This document shows positions 36,938 to 47,573 of a stretch of DNA of 64,000 nt, piece by piece. This stretch comes from Chloroflexota bacterium (GTDB lineage Bacteria; Chloroflexota; Anaerolineae; Caldilineales; Caldilineaceae): positions 1 to 64,000 of the forward strand of contig BOKO01000012.1 of NCBI GenBank assembly GCA_016861025.1, in the 5' to 3' direction. Position 1 is the first letter of the stretch. Each line of letters begins with the position of its first letter. Under the pieces are notes generated by a model. That model did not search any database. It was not told where the DNA came from and was given only the letters and a program-made list of their open reading frames with translations. The position numbers and the translations under genes were made by a program.

Positions 36938-38104
36938 CTACTCTCTCTCAAAACAAACCACCCCCGCCACCATCGTGCGCACGACCTCGATCGTGGGGGT
37001 CAGAAAGACCAGGTCTGCCCACGCTCCGGCGCGCAACCGCCCGCGTTCGTGGCCGACGCCGAGCAGGTCGGCGGGCGTGGTTGTGACCGTCGCCAGCGCG
37101 TCGCTCAGCGTGCAGCCGGTGTAGAGAATCAACCGGCGCAGCGCCTCGTCCATCGCCAGCACCGAGCCGGCGAGCGTGCCCGATGCCAGCCGGGCGACGT
37201 GCAGCCCTGGCTCATGCGGCGTCACCAGCACCTCCTGGTCGGCGATCTGATAGCGACCGGGCGCCATGCCCAACGCCGCCATCGCATCGGTGACGATATT
37301 CAGACGGTGTGGCCCCTTCGCCGCCCACGCCAACGCCACAATCGCCGGGTGAACATGCACGCCGTCGGGGATGATGCCCACCGTGACCGATGCCTCGCTC
37401 AGCAGCGCGCCGGGCAGACCCGGTCCGCGGTGCTCCAGCGGCGGCATGGCGTTGAAAAGGTGCGTGCCATAGCGCACGCCAGCGGCAAACCCGGCGTGCG
37501 CGGCGCGATAATCCGCCATCGAATGTCCGGCGCTGACGACCACGCCGCGCGCGGTCAGGTCGGCGATCAGGGCGTGCGCGCCGTCGAGTTCGGGCGCCAG
37601 CGTCACCAGCCGCACGTGCGTCTCCGGCGACCAGTTTGCCACCGCCTGCGCGTCCGGTGCGCGCAGATAGGCAGGGTTGTGAGCGCCTTTTTTTTGCGGG
37701 TTGAGAAACGGCCCTTCACAGTGCAGACCCAACGGCGTGCTGCCACGCCAGCCCGGCGGCGCGCCGCCTTCCAGCGTCTCCTGCGCCTGCGCGACCTGGC
37801 GCAGCGGCGAGGTGATGATCGTTGGCAGAAAACTCGTGACGCCCCAGCGCGGCAAATGGGCGGCCACGCGCCAGATCGTATCGGGCGCCCACGTGAAGTC
37901 ATCGCCAAACGCGCCGTTGAGCTGCAGGTCGATAAAGCCGGGCGTCACGAGCAACCCGCCGGCATCGATCACCTCGGCGTCGTCTGGCGCGGCGATCTGC
38001 GTGGCGTCGCCCACGGCGACGATGCGCCCACGATCGATCAACAGCACGCCGTTGTCGATTTGCGTTGCGGGCGTCAGCAGCGTCGCCCGACGAATACAGA
38101 GCAT
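36938..38104 (-). CDS. nagA: N-acetylglucosamine-6-phosphate deacetylase
   Basis: A 388-residue amidohydrolase that removes the acetyl group from GlcNAc-6-phosphate. The metal-binding Glu lies in LHCEGPFLNPQKKGAHNP. Other visible motifs are GHSMADYRAA, GTHLFNAMPPLEHRGPGLPGA and the catalytic Asp in IVTDAMAALGM. The N-terminal TPGFIDLQLNGAFGDDF replaces the more usual HG-type pattern, consistent with a single-metal NagA. The ATG at 38104 has AGGTGAT upstream. It is the middle gene of the ROK kinase - nagA - SIS deaminase operon. Confidence 0.94.
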   Translation of the reverse strand: MLCIRRATLLTPATQIDNGVLLIDRGRIVAVGDATQIAAPDDAEVIDAGGLLVTPGFIDLQLNGAFGDDFTWAPDTIWRVAAHLPRWGVTSFLPTIITSPLRQVAQAQETLEGGAPPGWRGSTPLGLHCEGPFLNPQKKGAHNPAYLRAPDAQAVANWSPETHVRLVTLAPELDGAHALIADLTARGVVVSAGHSMADYRAAHAGFAAGVRYGTHLFNAMPPLEHRGPGLPGALLSEASVTVGIIPDGVHVHPAIVALAWAAKGPHRLNIVTDAMAALGMAPGRYQIADQEVLVTPHEPGLHVARLASGTLAGSVLAMDEALRRLILYTGCTLSDALATVTTTPADLLGVGHERGRLRAGAWADLVFLTPTIEVVRTMVAGVVCFERE

Positions 38105-38140
38105 AGCATCACCTGAATGTGTAGTGGTTCGTTTCAAAAA

Positions 38141-39139
38141 TTATGTCGTAGTCAACAGCTCAGCCGCCAGCGCCGCCGAACCGAGCGCGCCAAAGTTGCG
38201 CGTCGGGTTGGCGATGCGCAGAATCTCCGGGTGCAGCACCGCCCGCGCCAGCGCCGATGTCTCCTGCTGGCGCAGCCATTCAGCGATAATCGGCTGCAGA
38301 TAACGGTCGCCCGCACGCGTCACGCCGCCGCCGAGCACCACCGCATCGACATCATACGCCAGCACGACGCTGCGCAGCGATCGCGCCAGTTCTACCCCAA
38401 CTTCATCGACGATTTGCTGTGCGGCGGGATCGCCCGCTGCGGCTGCATCGTAGACCCCGCGCGCAGTGATCGGCGCAAGTGCGGGCAGCGCGCCAGTTGC
38501 GCCCTTCGCCACCGCCTCTTGCGCCCGCCGCACCACCGCCGTCGCCGAGACCAGCGTCTCCAGACAGCCGCGCGTGCCGCAGTTGCAGCGCGGCCCGTTC
38601 GGATCGACGATGATATGCCCAAACTCGCCTGCCAGTCCGTGGCGCCCGCGCAGCAGCTTGCCTTCCAACACCACGCCGACCGCCAGGCCCGTGCCGATGC
38701 TGACATACGCCAGGTCCTGGTCGCCTGCCGGGTTGTCGAAGCGATAGACGCCCAACGTTGCCACGCGCACGTCGTTGTCGATCACGCAGGGGACGTCGAA
38801 GCGTTCAACCAGCCGCTCGACCAGCGGGTAATCGTACCAGTGCAGGTTGACCGCCATGCGCACGATGCCGCGCTCGCGGTCTTGCTGACCCGGAATGCCA
38901 AGACCAATTGCCGCCAGGCGCCGCGACCCATCGCCCAACGCCAGCGTCTGCTCAATGGCGGCGGCAATGCCAAGCATGGTTGCATCAGGGCTGCTGAGGT
39001 CAGTCGCCACCGTCAGCTCGCCGTGGATGTGGAACGATTCATCGAGCAGCACGGTCGCAACCGTGGTGCCGCCGACATCCACGCCGACCAGCCAATAGGT
39101 TGACAGGACGCCGGATGAGTGCGTTGCAGTAGCGGTCAT
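38141..39139 (-). CDS. ROK-family sugar kinase
   Basis: A 332-residue kinase with an N-terminal phosphate-binding LVGVDVGGTTVATVLLD, the catalytic Asp in CVIDNDVRVATLG, the AYVSIGTGLAVGVVLEG adenosine-side motif, and the zinc-binding CNCGTRGCLET preceded by the ROK His in GEFGHIIVDP. There is no N-terminal helix-turn-helix, so it is an enzyme rather than a NagC/XylR-type repressor. In this operon GlcNAc or glucosamine is the likely substrate, though glucokinase activity is possible. It is the first gene of the operon; nagA follows after 36 nt. Confidence 0.92.
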   Translation of the reverse strand: MTATATHSSGVLSTYWLVGVDVGGTTVATVLLDESFHIHGELTVATDLSSPDATMLGIAAAIEQTLALGDGSRRLAAIGLGIPGQQDRERGIVRMAVNLHWYDYPLVERLVERFDVPCVIDNDVRVATLGVYRFDNPAGDQDLAYVSIGTGLAVGVVLEGKLLRGRHGLAGEFGHIIVDPNGPRCNCGTRGCLETLVSATAVVRRAQEAVAKGATGALPALAPITARGVYDAAAAGDPAAQQIVDEVGVELARSLRSVVLAYDVDAVVLGGGVTRAGDRYLQPIIAEWLRQQETSALARAVLHPEILRIANPTRNFGALGSAALAAELLTTT

Positions 39140-39183
39140 AGACGATTTATCGATCAGCGTGTGATTGGGATAAAGTTTTTTGT

Positions 39184-39212
39184 ATCATACACTGTATCAG
39201 GAAAGAGCAAAA
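39184..39212 (-). promoter_or_regulatory. Candidate promoter and operator of the ROK-nagA-SIS operon
   Basis: On the minus strand TTTTGC (39212-39207) and TATGAT (39189-39184) are 17 nt apart, about 45 nt before the ROK start. The palindrome ATACACTGTAT (39187-39197) overlaps the -10 box and could bind a repressor. TGTATCA also occurs twice here as a direct repeat. Confidence 0.35.
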
Positions 39213-39247
39213 ACGTCATGAGACCGGGAAACTTGGTGAATGAGGGG

Positions 39248-39284
39248 GCGTGTTGCGTGTTGCGTGACGAAACACGCAACACGC
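39248..39284. repeat. Inverted heptamer array (GTGTTGC family) between the ROK and cobS genes
   Basis: GCGTGTTGCGTGTT (39248-39261) and its exact inverse (39271-39284) flank a 9-nt loop; each arm is two GTGTTGC units. It lies in the divergent gap, 36 nt before the cobS ATG. Confidence 0.85.
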
Positions 39285-39319
39285 AGCATTCCTGAATCTG
39301 GAGATCGACACGGATCGAT

Positions 39320-40036
39320 ATGTGGAGCGCGCTTAGTTTTTTGACCACATTGCCGGCGCCGCATCACGCGACGGGACTGGATCGGCGCACGGCGCGCTGG
39401 TTTCCGCTGGTGGGGCTGCTGATCGGCGTGCTGCTGGCGGGGCTGGCGCTGCTGCTAACGCGGCTCTTCCCGCCAGCGGTGGCGGCGGTGCTGGTCGTGG
39501 CGGCGTGGGCGGCGATCACGGGCGGGCTACATCTGGACGGGCTGGCGGACTGCGGCGATGGGCTGCTTCCGCCGGTGAACCGTGAGTGTCGGCTGGAGAT
39601 CATGCGCGACCCCAGGGTCGGCGCGTTTGGCGTGACGGTGCTGATGCTGACGCTGCTGCTCAAGGTCACGGCGCTGGCGACGCTGCCGGCGATGTGGCCC
39701 GCGCTGCTGACCGCGCCGATCTGGGCGCGCTGGTTGATCCTGGTTGCGATGCAGCGACCGTCGGCGCGACCGGAAGGGATGGGCGCGGCGCAGCAGTTGC
39801 GCTTATCGCTGGCGCAAATTGCGCTGCTGGCGCTGCTGCCCGTCGCAGTGACCGCGCTCGCCAGCGTCTGGCACTGGCAGCTTTTGCCTGCCGCTGCGAC
39901 GGCAATCGTGGCGACGCTAGGCTTGCTGCGCTTTGCCGAACAGCGGCTGGGCGGCGTCACCGGCGATGTCTTTGGCGCAGTGGTCGAGGTTGCCGAAACT
40001 GTGTTTGTCTGTGTTGCGTGCATTGGGAATGTGTGA
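39320..40036 (+). CDS. cobS: Adenosylcobinamide-GDP ribazoletransferase (cobalamin synthase)
   Basis: A 238-residue membrane enzyme that joins adenosylcobinamide-GDP with alpha-ribazole in the last stage of cobalamin assembly. The diagnostic GGLHLDGLADCGDGLL carrying the metal-binding Asp residues, followed by EIMRDPRVGAFGV, is intact. About six hydrophobic segments are present. No other cobalamin gene or cobalamin riboswitch was found nearby, so the gene stands apart from any cob cluster. The start at 39320 has only weak GGAG about 20 nt upstream. Confidence 0.93.
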   Translation: MWSALSFLTTLPAPHHATGLDRRTARWFPLVGLLIGVLLAGLALLLTRLFPPAVAAVLVVAAWAAITGGLHLDGLADCGDGLLPPVNRECRLEIMRDPRVGAFGVTVLMLTLLLKVTALATLPAMWPALLTAPIWARWLILVAMQRPSARPEGMGAAQQLRLSLAQIALLALLPVAVTALASVWHWQLLPAAATAIVATLGLLRFAEQRLGGVTGDVFGAVVEVAETVFVCVACIGNV

Positions 40037-40043
40037 GCGGATT

Positions 40044-40126
40044 TCGTGTTTCGTGGTGCGTGTTTCGTGTTGCGTGTTTGGTGGACGCACTCGATTTTCG
40101 GCACGCACCACGCAATACGCACCACA
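40044..40126. repeat. Inverted heptamer array (GTGTTGC family) between cobS and pdxA
   Basis: Tandem GTGTTTC/GTGTTGC/GTGGTGC units at 40044-40079 face CACGCAC/CACGCAA units at 40102-40125. The 24-nt arms 40053-40076 and 40102-40125 pair with a few mismatches. The array fills most of the 113-nt gap, leaving AAGGAGAG just before the pdxA ATG. Confidence 0.8.
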
Positions 40127-40149
40127 TTCATTGACCAAAGGAGAGAATC

Positions 40150-41196
40150 ATGGAAGCACAAAAGCCGGTGTTGGCGATCACGATGGGCGACGCCGCGGGC
40201 ATCGGGCCGGAGATCGTGGTCAAGGCGCTCTGTCAGCCCGAGGTGCGTGCGCTTTGTCGCCCGCTTGTGATCGGCGACGCAGCGGCGATGAGGAATGCGC
40301 TACTGTTTGCGCCACCGTCGCTGCGACCGCGCGTGCAGCCGGTGGCAACCGTGGCGGAGGCCGACTGGAGCGACGCGGCCGTTATCCCTGTCCTGCAGCC
40401 GGGTGCAGCGCTGACCGGCGTCGAGGCGGGGCAGCTTTCGGCGGAGGCAGGACGCGGCGCGGTCGAATACGTACTGGCGGCGACTGAACTGGCGAAGCGC
40501 GGCGCGGTCGCCGGCATCGTGACTGCGCCGCTCAACAAGGAAGCGATGCGGCTTGCTGGCTACCACTATCCGGGGCACACCGAGCTGCTGGCGGAGCAGT
40601 TTGGCGTCAAGCACTATTCGCTGGTGCTGGCGGCGCGCGGGCAGTTCATCTTTCACGTCACGACGCACGTCTCGCTACGCGACGCGTTGGACATGATCAC
40701 CCAGCCGCGCGTGCTCAGCCAGATTCGGCTGGCGCATCTGCTGGCGACGGCGCTGGGACGCGGTCATGAGATGATCGCAGTGGCTGGTCTCAACCCGCAC
40801 GCAGGCGAGGGTGGTCTCTTTGGCAACGAGGAGATCGAGACGATTGCCCCGGCGGTGCGTGCGGCGCAGGCGGAAGGCATTCCCGCCGTAGGACCGCTGC
40901 CCGCCGATGTGCTCTTCCCGCGCGCAGCAAAGGGCGTCTACGCGTTTGTGATCGCCTTGTATCACGACCAGGGGCACATCGTCTTCAAGACGCTCTACTT
41001 CGACGAAGGCGTCAACGTGACCGTCGGGCTGCCGATCATCCGCACCTCGGTCGACCACGGCACCGCCTTCGACATCGCCGGGCAGGGCATCGCCAGCGAA
41101 GCCAGCCTGGTCGAGGCGATCCGGCTGGCGGCGCAGTTGGGTCCGACGTGGGGTGAGATTCACGCCGCCGCGCAACAAGGCATCGAGGAGGTGTAA
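40150..41196 (+). CDS. pdxA: 4-hydroxythreonine-4-phosphate dehydrogenase family (PdxA or PdxA2)
   Basis: A 348-residue NAD-dependent, metal-binding dehydrogenase. The start LAITMGDAAGIGPEIVVKAL, the three metal-ligand histidines in YPGHTELLAEQ, VTTHVSLRDAL and ALYHDQGHIVFK, and RTSVDHGTAFDIAGQG are conserved. In biosynthetic PdxA the product feeds pyridoxal phosphate synthesis; the PdxA2 subgroup oxidises D-threonate or D-erythronate 4-phosphate. The gene abuts an ADP-ribosylglycohydrolase gene rather than pdxJ, so a catabolic PdxA2 role deserves weight. AAGGAGA precedes the ATG. Confidence 0.88.
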   Translation: MEAQKPVLAITMGDAAGIGPEIVVKALCQPEVRALCRPLVIGDAAAMRNALLFAPPSLRPRVQPVATVAEADWSDAAVIPVLQPGAALTGVEAGQLSAEAGRGAVEYVLAATELAKRGAVAGIVTAPLNKEAMRLAGYHYPGHTELLAEQFGVKHYSLVLAARGQFIFHVTTHVSLRDALDMITQPRVLSQIRLAHLLATALGRGHEMIAVAGLNPHAGEGGLFGNEEIETIAPAVRAAQAEGIPAVGPLPADVLFPRAAKGVYAFVIALYHDQGHIVFKTLYFDEGVNVTVGLPIIRTSVDHGTAFDIAGQGIASEASLVEAIRLAAQLGPTWGEIHAAAQQGIEEV

Positions 41197-43314
41197 GTGA
41201 CAACGCACCTGCCCGCCAACTATGTTGAGCGCGTCTACGCTGGCGTCCTCGGCAAAATCATCGGCGTCTATCTGGGGCGTCCCTTCGAGGGTTGGACCTA
41301 TGACCGCATCATACAGGAACTGGGCGAGGTCTGGTACTACGTGCATGAGCAGCGCGGCGTCCCGCTGATCGTCACCGACGACGACATCTCCGGCACGTTC
41401 ACCTTCCTGCGCGCGCTGCCCGATTACGGCAACCGCCGCGATCTGACGCCAGCGCAGATCGGGCAGACGTGGCTCAACTACATCATCGAGCAGCGCACGA
41501 TCCTGTGGTGGGGCGGGTTGGGCAACTCCACCGAGCACACGGCGTATCTGCGTCTGAAAAACGGCATCCCGGCGCCACAGAGCGGTTCAATAGCACTCAA
41601 CGGCAAGGTTGTCGCCGAACAGATCGGTTCACAGATTTTCATCGACGGCTGGGCGATGGTGGCGCCGGGCGATCCGGAGCTTGCCGCCGACCTGGCGCGG
41701 CGCGCCGCCAGCGTCAGCCACGACGGCGAGGCGATCTACGGCGCGCAGATCGTGGCCGCCATCGAAGCGCAAGCCTTTGTCGAGCGCGACCTCAACAAAC
41801 TGCTCGACACCGCCGTGCGCTTCATCCCCAACACCTCGCTAATCTACCGCATGATCGGGCAGATTCGCGAGTGGCACGCCGCCGAGCTGGACTGGCGCAA
41901 GACGCGCGCCCAGATCGCAGCGCACTACGGCTACGACAAGTATGGCGGCAACTGTCACATGGTGCCCAACCACGCGCTGATCATCCACGCCCTGCTGCAC
42001 GGCGACGACGACTTCCAGAAATCGCTGATGATCGTCAACACCTGCGGATGGGACACCGACTGCAATTCCGGCAACGTCGGCTGCATCCTGGGCATCAAGA
42101 ACGGGCTGGCGGGCATCGACGCCGGACCGGACTGGCGCGGGCCGGTGGCCGACCGCCTGTATCTCTCCACCGCTGACGGCGGGCGCGCCATCACCGACGC
42201 ACTGACCGAGAGCTATCACATCGTCAACATTGGGCGGGCGCTGGCGGGCGAGCCGGCGCTGGCGCCCAAAGATGGCGCACGCTTTCACTTCAGCCTGCCC
42301 GGCGCGGTGCAGGGCTTCACGGCGGAGTCCACGGCGGAGACGCCCGGCACAGCGACGGTGACGCAGGTGGCAGGCCGCAGCGGCGACGGTGCACTGGCGA
42401 TCCGCTACGTGGGCGTTGCACCCGGGCGCCCTGCGCGCGCGGCAACGCCGACCTTCATCCCCTCGCGCTCCGTGGCGGACTACTTCATCAAGCGCGGCTA
42501 TGCGCTCTACGCCTCGCCGACGCTCTACAGCGGGCAGACGGTGCGCGCCGCGCTCTGGGCGGACGACGCCAACCGCCAGCCGGTGCAGTGCAGCCTCTAT
42601 GTCGCCGTCTATCAGGCTGACGACTCGCTCGCCCTGGTGCGCAGCCAGCAGCAGACGCTGGCGCCGGGTCAAGCCGCCGACTTCACGTGGACGATTCCTG
42701 CGACCAACGGGCAGCCGATTGCAGCGATCGGCGTCGAGATCACGCACGCCCACCGCGCCGATGGCGCTGTCTATCTCGACTATCTGACCTGGGCGGGCGC
42801 GCCCGACATTGTGCTCGCCAATCCGGGCGGCGACGGCGTGATGTGGCGGCGGGCGTGGGTCAACGGCGTCGATCAATATGACCACTGGTGGCCCGAAGCG
42901 CACCGGCTGGTGCAGAACCGCGGGCGTGGTCTTCTCGCGCAGGGTGCACGCGAATGGACGGACTACACTGCCCGCGCTGCGATCACGCTGCATCTGGCGA
43001 AGGCGGCTGGCTTAGCCGTGCGCGTGCAGGGCATGCAGCGCTACTACGCCCTGCTGCTCTGTGATGACGGCAGGGCGCGGCTGGTCAAGGCGCTGGACGG
43101 CGACGCGGTGCTGGCTGAATGCGCATTTCCGTGGACATTCGGCGCCACACACACGTTCACCCTCACCGTGCGCGGGCAGCGCATCGAAGCTTCGATTGAC
43201 GACAAACCGCTCTTTGCAGTGGAAGATAGCGATCGTCCGCTTGAGGGTGGCGCGGTGGCGTTGGTTGTCGAAGAGGGGCGGGTGATGTGTGAGGCGGTGA
43301 TAGTGAAACCTTAG
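41197..43314 (+). CDS. ADP-ribosylglycohydrolase-family protein with C-terminal beta domains
   Basis: A 705-residue protein. The N-terminal domain (about 1-350) is an ADP-ribosylglycohydrolase fold. Its dinuclear-Mg acidic motifs appear as VTDDDISGTFTFLRAL near residue 67 and CGWDTDCNSGNVGCILG near 285-300. The C-terminal half (about 370-705) is beta-rich and resembles carbohydrate-binding or concanavalin-like modules. The GTG start follows the pdxA stop codon directly, with GGAGG inside the end of pdxA, so the pair is coupled. The large two-part form suggests hydrolysis of an N- or O-glycosidic bond in a nucleoside or sugar, not necessarily protein de-ADP-ribosylation. Confidence 0.82.
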   Translation: MTTHLPANYVERVYAGVLGKIIGVYLGRPFEGWTYDRIIQELGEVWYYVHEQRGVPLIVTDDDISGTFTFLRALPDYGNRRDLTPAQIGQTWLNYIIEQRTILWWGGLGNSTEHTAYLRLKNGIPAPQSGSIALNGKVVAEQIGSQIFIDGWAMVAPGDPELAADLARRAASVSHDGEAIYGAQIVAAIEAQAFVERDLNKLLDTAVRFIPNTSLIYRMIGQIREWHAAELDWRKTRAQIAAHYGYDKYGGNCHMVPNHALIIHALLHGDDDFQKSLMIVNTCGWDTDCNSGNVGCILGIKNGLAGIDAGPDWRGPVADRLYLSTADGGRAITDALTESYHIVNIGRALAGEPALAPKDGARFHFSLPGAVQGFTAESTAETPGTATVTQVAGRSGDGALAIRYVGVAPGRPARAATPTFIPSRSVADYFIKRGYALYASPTLYSGQTVRAALWADDANRQPVQCSLYVAVYQADDSLALVRSQQQTLAPGQAADFTWTIPATNGQPIAAIGVEITHAHRADGAVYLDYLTWAGAPDIVLANPGGDGVMWRRAWVNGVDQYDHWWPEAHRLVQNRGRGLLAQGAREWTDYTARAAITLHLAKAAGLAVRVQGMQRYYALLLCDDGRARLVKALDGDAVLAECAFPWTFGATHTFTLTVRGQRIEASIDDKPLFAVEDSDRPLEGGAVALVVEEGRVMCEAVIVKP

Positions 43315-43393
43315 AGTTGATCGGTGAAGAGGCAGTTGACGACAACATCCCTACAGAATCGATTTTTTGATGGTCGCCAGGTCGGCAAATAGA

Positions 43394-43425
43394 AACAGTC
43401 CAACCTCCGTTGAAGTTGGACTGTT
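43394..43425. terminator. Stem-loop between convergent ADP-ribosylglycohydrolase and AOR genes
   Basis: AACAGTCCAAC (43394-43404) pairs perfectly over 11 bp with GTTGGACTGTT (43415-43425) around a 10-nt loop. There is no strong T-run on either side, so it is a probable but imperfect terminator. The 228-nt gap holds no gene. Confidence 0.6.
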
Positions 43426-43442
43426 CAGTCAATCGAGCTTGC

Positions 43443-43473
43443 CCTCCCGAAAGCTCTGAATCTTTCTAGAAGG
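43443..43473. repeat. Dyad repeat near the end of AOR
   Basis: The sequence shares the core CTCCCGAAAGCTC and the AGAAGG end with the dyads at 14704-14732 and 23655-23683. CTTTCTAGAAGG-type bases can pair with the left part. It is a dispersed intergenic element, here 70 nt past the AOR stop codon on the minus strand. Confidence 0.55.
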
Positions 43474-43542
43474 TCTCAAATCCACGCGCAGGCGCCAAAG
43501 TGAACGCTCGCCGCTCAGCTCTAACAACGCGCCTTTCCTGAC

Positions 43543-45366
<1,824 letters not shown>

Positions 45367-45431
45367 ATCATTCTCCTTTTGGTTTAACGTGGACGAAACA
45401 AACTGACCGACAAGTTGTGAACACAGGGATT

Positions 45432-45484
45432 TGCGTTATGCGTCCAATGCGCTGAGTTGCGCCATTGGCGTTCAACTTAACGCA
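45432..45484 (-). promoter_or_regulatory. Structured element in the AOR 5' leader
   Basis: An outer stem TGCGTTA (45432-45438) with TAACGCA (45478-45484) encloses an inner stem. In the inner stem 45440-45452 pair with 45459-45470, with two single-base bulges and a 6-nt loop. It sits about 70 nt before the start codon in a leader of about 190 nt. I could not match it to the molybdenum/tungsten-cofactor RNA motif or another known riboswitch by eye. Confidence 0.5.
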
Positions 45485-45564
45485 CGGAATAAACGTCGCG
45501 ACGCTGCTGGGCAGACGCCGCCGATAAGCAAATCAAACGATAGAATGTGGCTTACTTACGCGGA

Positions 45565-45593
45565 ATTTTACCGATGCTTTGCAGAGATGTCAA
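45565..45593 (-). promoter_or_regulatory. Consensus sigma-A promoter for AOR
   Basis: On the minus strand TTGACA (45593-45588) and TAAAAT (45570-45565) are separated by exactly 17 nt. Transcription would begin near 45558, about 190 nt before the AOR ATG. Confidence 0.75.
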
Positions 45594-45628
45594 GCACGCT
45601 TTATATGCAAAGTTTGTGCAATGTCCAG

Positions 45629-46126
45629 TTATGGCGGCGATGCTGCGACTTTGATCTCCGCCACCTCGCCGCCGGTCATTTTCACGAGTTCGGCTGGCGT
45701 CAGGCGAAAGACTGCATTCGGGTGACCGGCCGCCGCCCAAATTTCGGTGTAAGAGAGCAAATCGGCGTCGATCAAGGTGCGCAGTGGTCGGACGTGGCCG
45801 ATGGGTGGGACGCCGCCAATCACGAAGCCACTTTGTACGCGCACGAACTCGGCGTCGGCGCGCGCGATCTTCTCGCCGAGCAGCGCGCTCACCTTCTTTT
45901 CGTCGACGCGGTTGCCGCCCGACGCAATCACGAGGATCGCCTGACCGCTTTGTTTGCCCGTAAAGACCAACGACTTGGCGATCTGCTCGACCGCACAGCA
46001 GACAGCGGCCGCCGCCTCCGCCGAGGTGCGCGTTGAATCCGCCAGCTCGATGACTTGATTCGAGAAGCCGGCGGCGTACAGGGCGTCTTGAACTCGTTGT
46101 GCAGAAGGTTTCAGTGGGTGCGCCAT
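45629..46126 (-). CDS. YbaK/ProX-type aminoacyl-tRNA deacylase
   Basis: A 165-residue protein of the trans-editing family that clears mischarged tRNA (for example Cys-tRNAPro or Ala-tRNAPro). Typical stretches are the conserved Lys in EQIAKSLVFTG, GNRVDEKKVSALLG, GFVIGGVPPIGH and RTLIDADLL. The GGVPPIGH form is nearer to the YbaK/YeaK group than to full ProRS editing domains. The ATG at 46126 is 8 nt after the M20 peptidase stop codon; an upstream GTG (46150) overlapping that gene is less likely. Confidence 0.87.
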   Translation of the reverse strand: MAHPLKPSAQRVQDALYAAGFSNQVIELADSTRTSAEAAAAVCCAVEQIAKSLVFTGKQSGQAILVIASGGNRVDEKKVSALLGEKIARADAEFVRVQSGFVIGGVPPIGHVRPLRTLIDADLLSYTEIWAAAGHPNAVFRLTPAELVKMTGGEVAEIKVAASPP

Positions 46127-46134
46127 CGACAAGT

Positions 46135-47283
<1,149 letters not shown>

Positions 47284-47573
47284 GGTGAAATCGTTTCTGG
47301 CGCCTTTCGTGAAGCCCCAATTCTGCTGAAAATGAAAATTATTTGCGTCAACTGCGCAAATGGCTCATAGACGCCTAATGCAGATTTCATTTTTTTGTCA
47401 CAAAGGCTGTGTATCCTGAAAGCAATCATACAGCACATGACGCTGAACACCATATACAGTACCAGTTACAATGCATTTCATGCAGCGATTCAGAGCCATC
47501 GACATCATGCTGCGGCAGATCACGGACGCTTCATGGCGGCTCACTATCTCGCGAGAAAATGGAGAGTGGACAC

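Noticed and set aside
36848..38116. 422-codon plus-strand frame opposite nagA
   Set aside because: It is rich in Arg, His and Gln, has no motif, and lies wholly opposite a well-conserved deacetylase.
39140..39319. Cobalamin riboswitch upstream of cobS
   Set aside because: The conserved B12-box sequence was not found; the gap is occupied by a heptamer hairpin and the divergent promoter.
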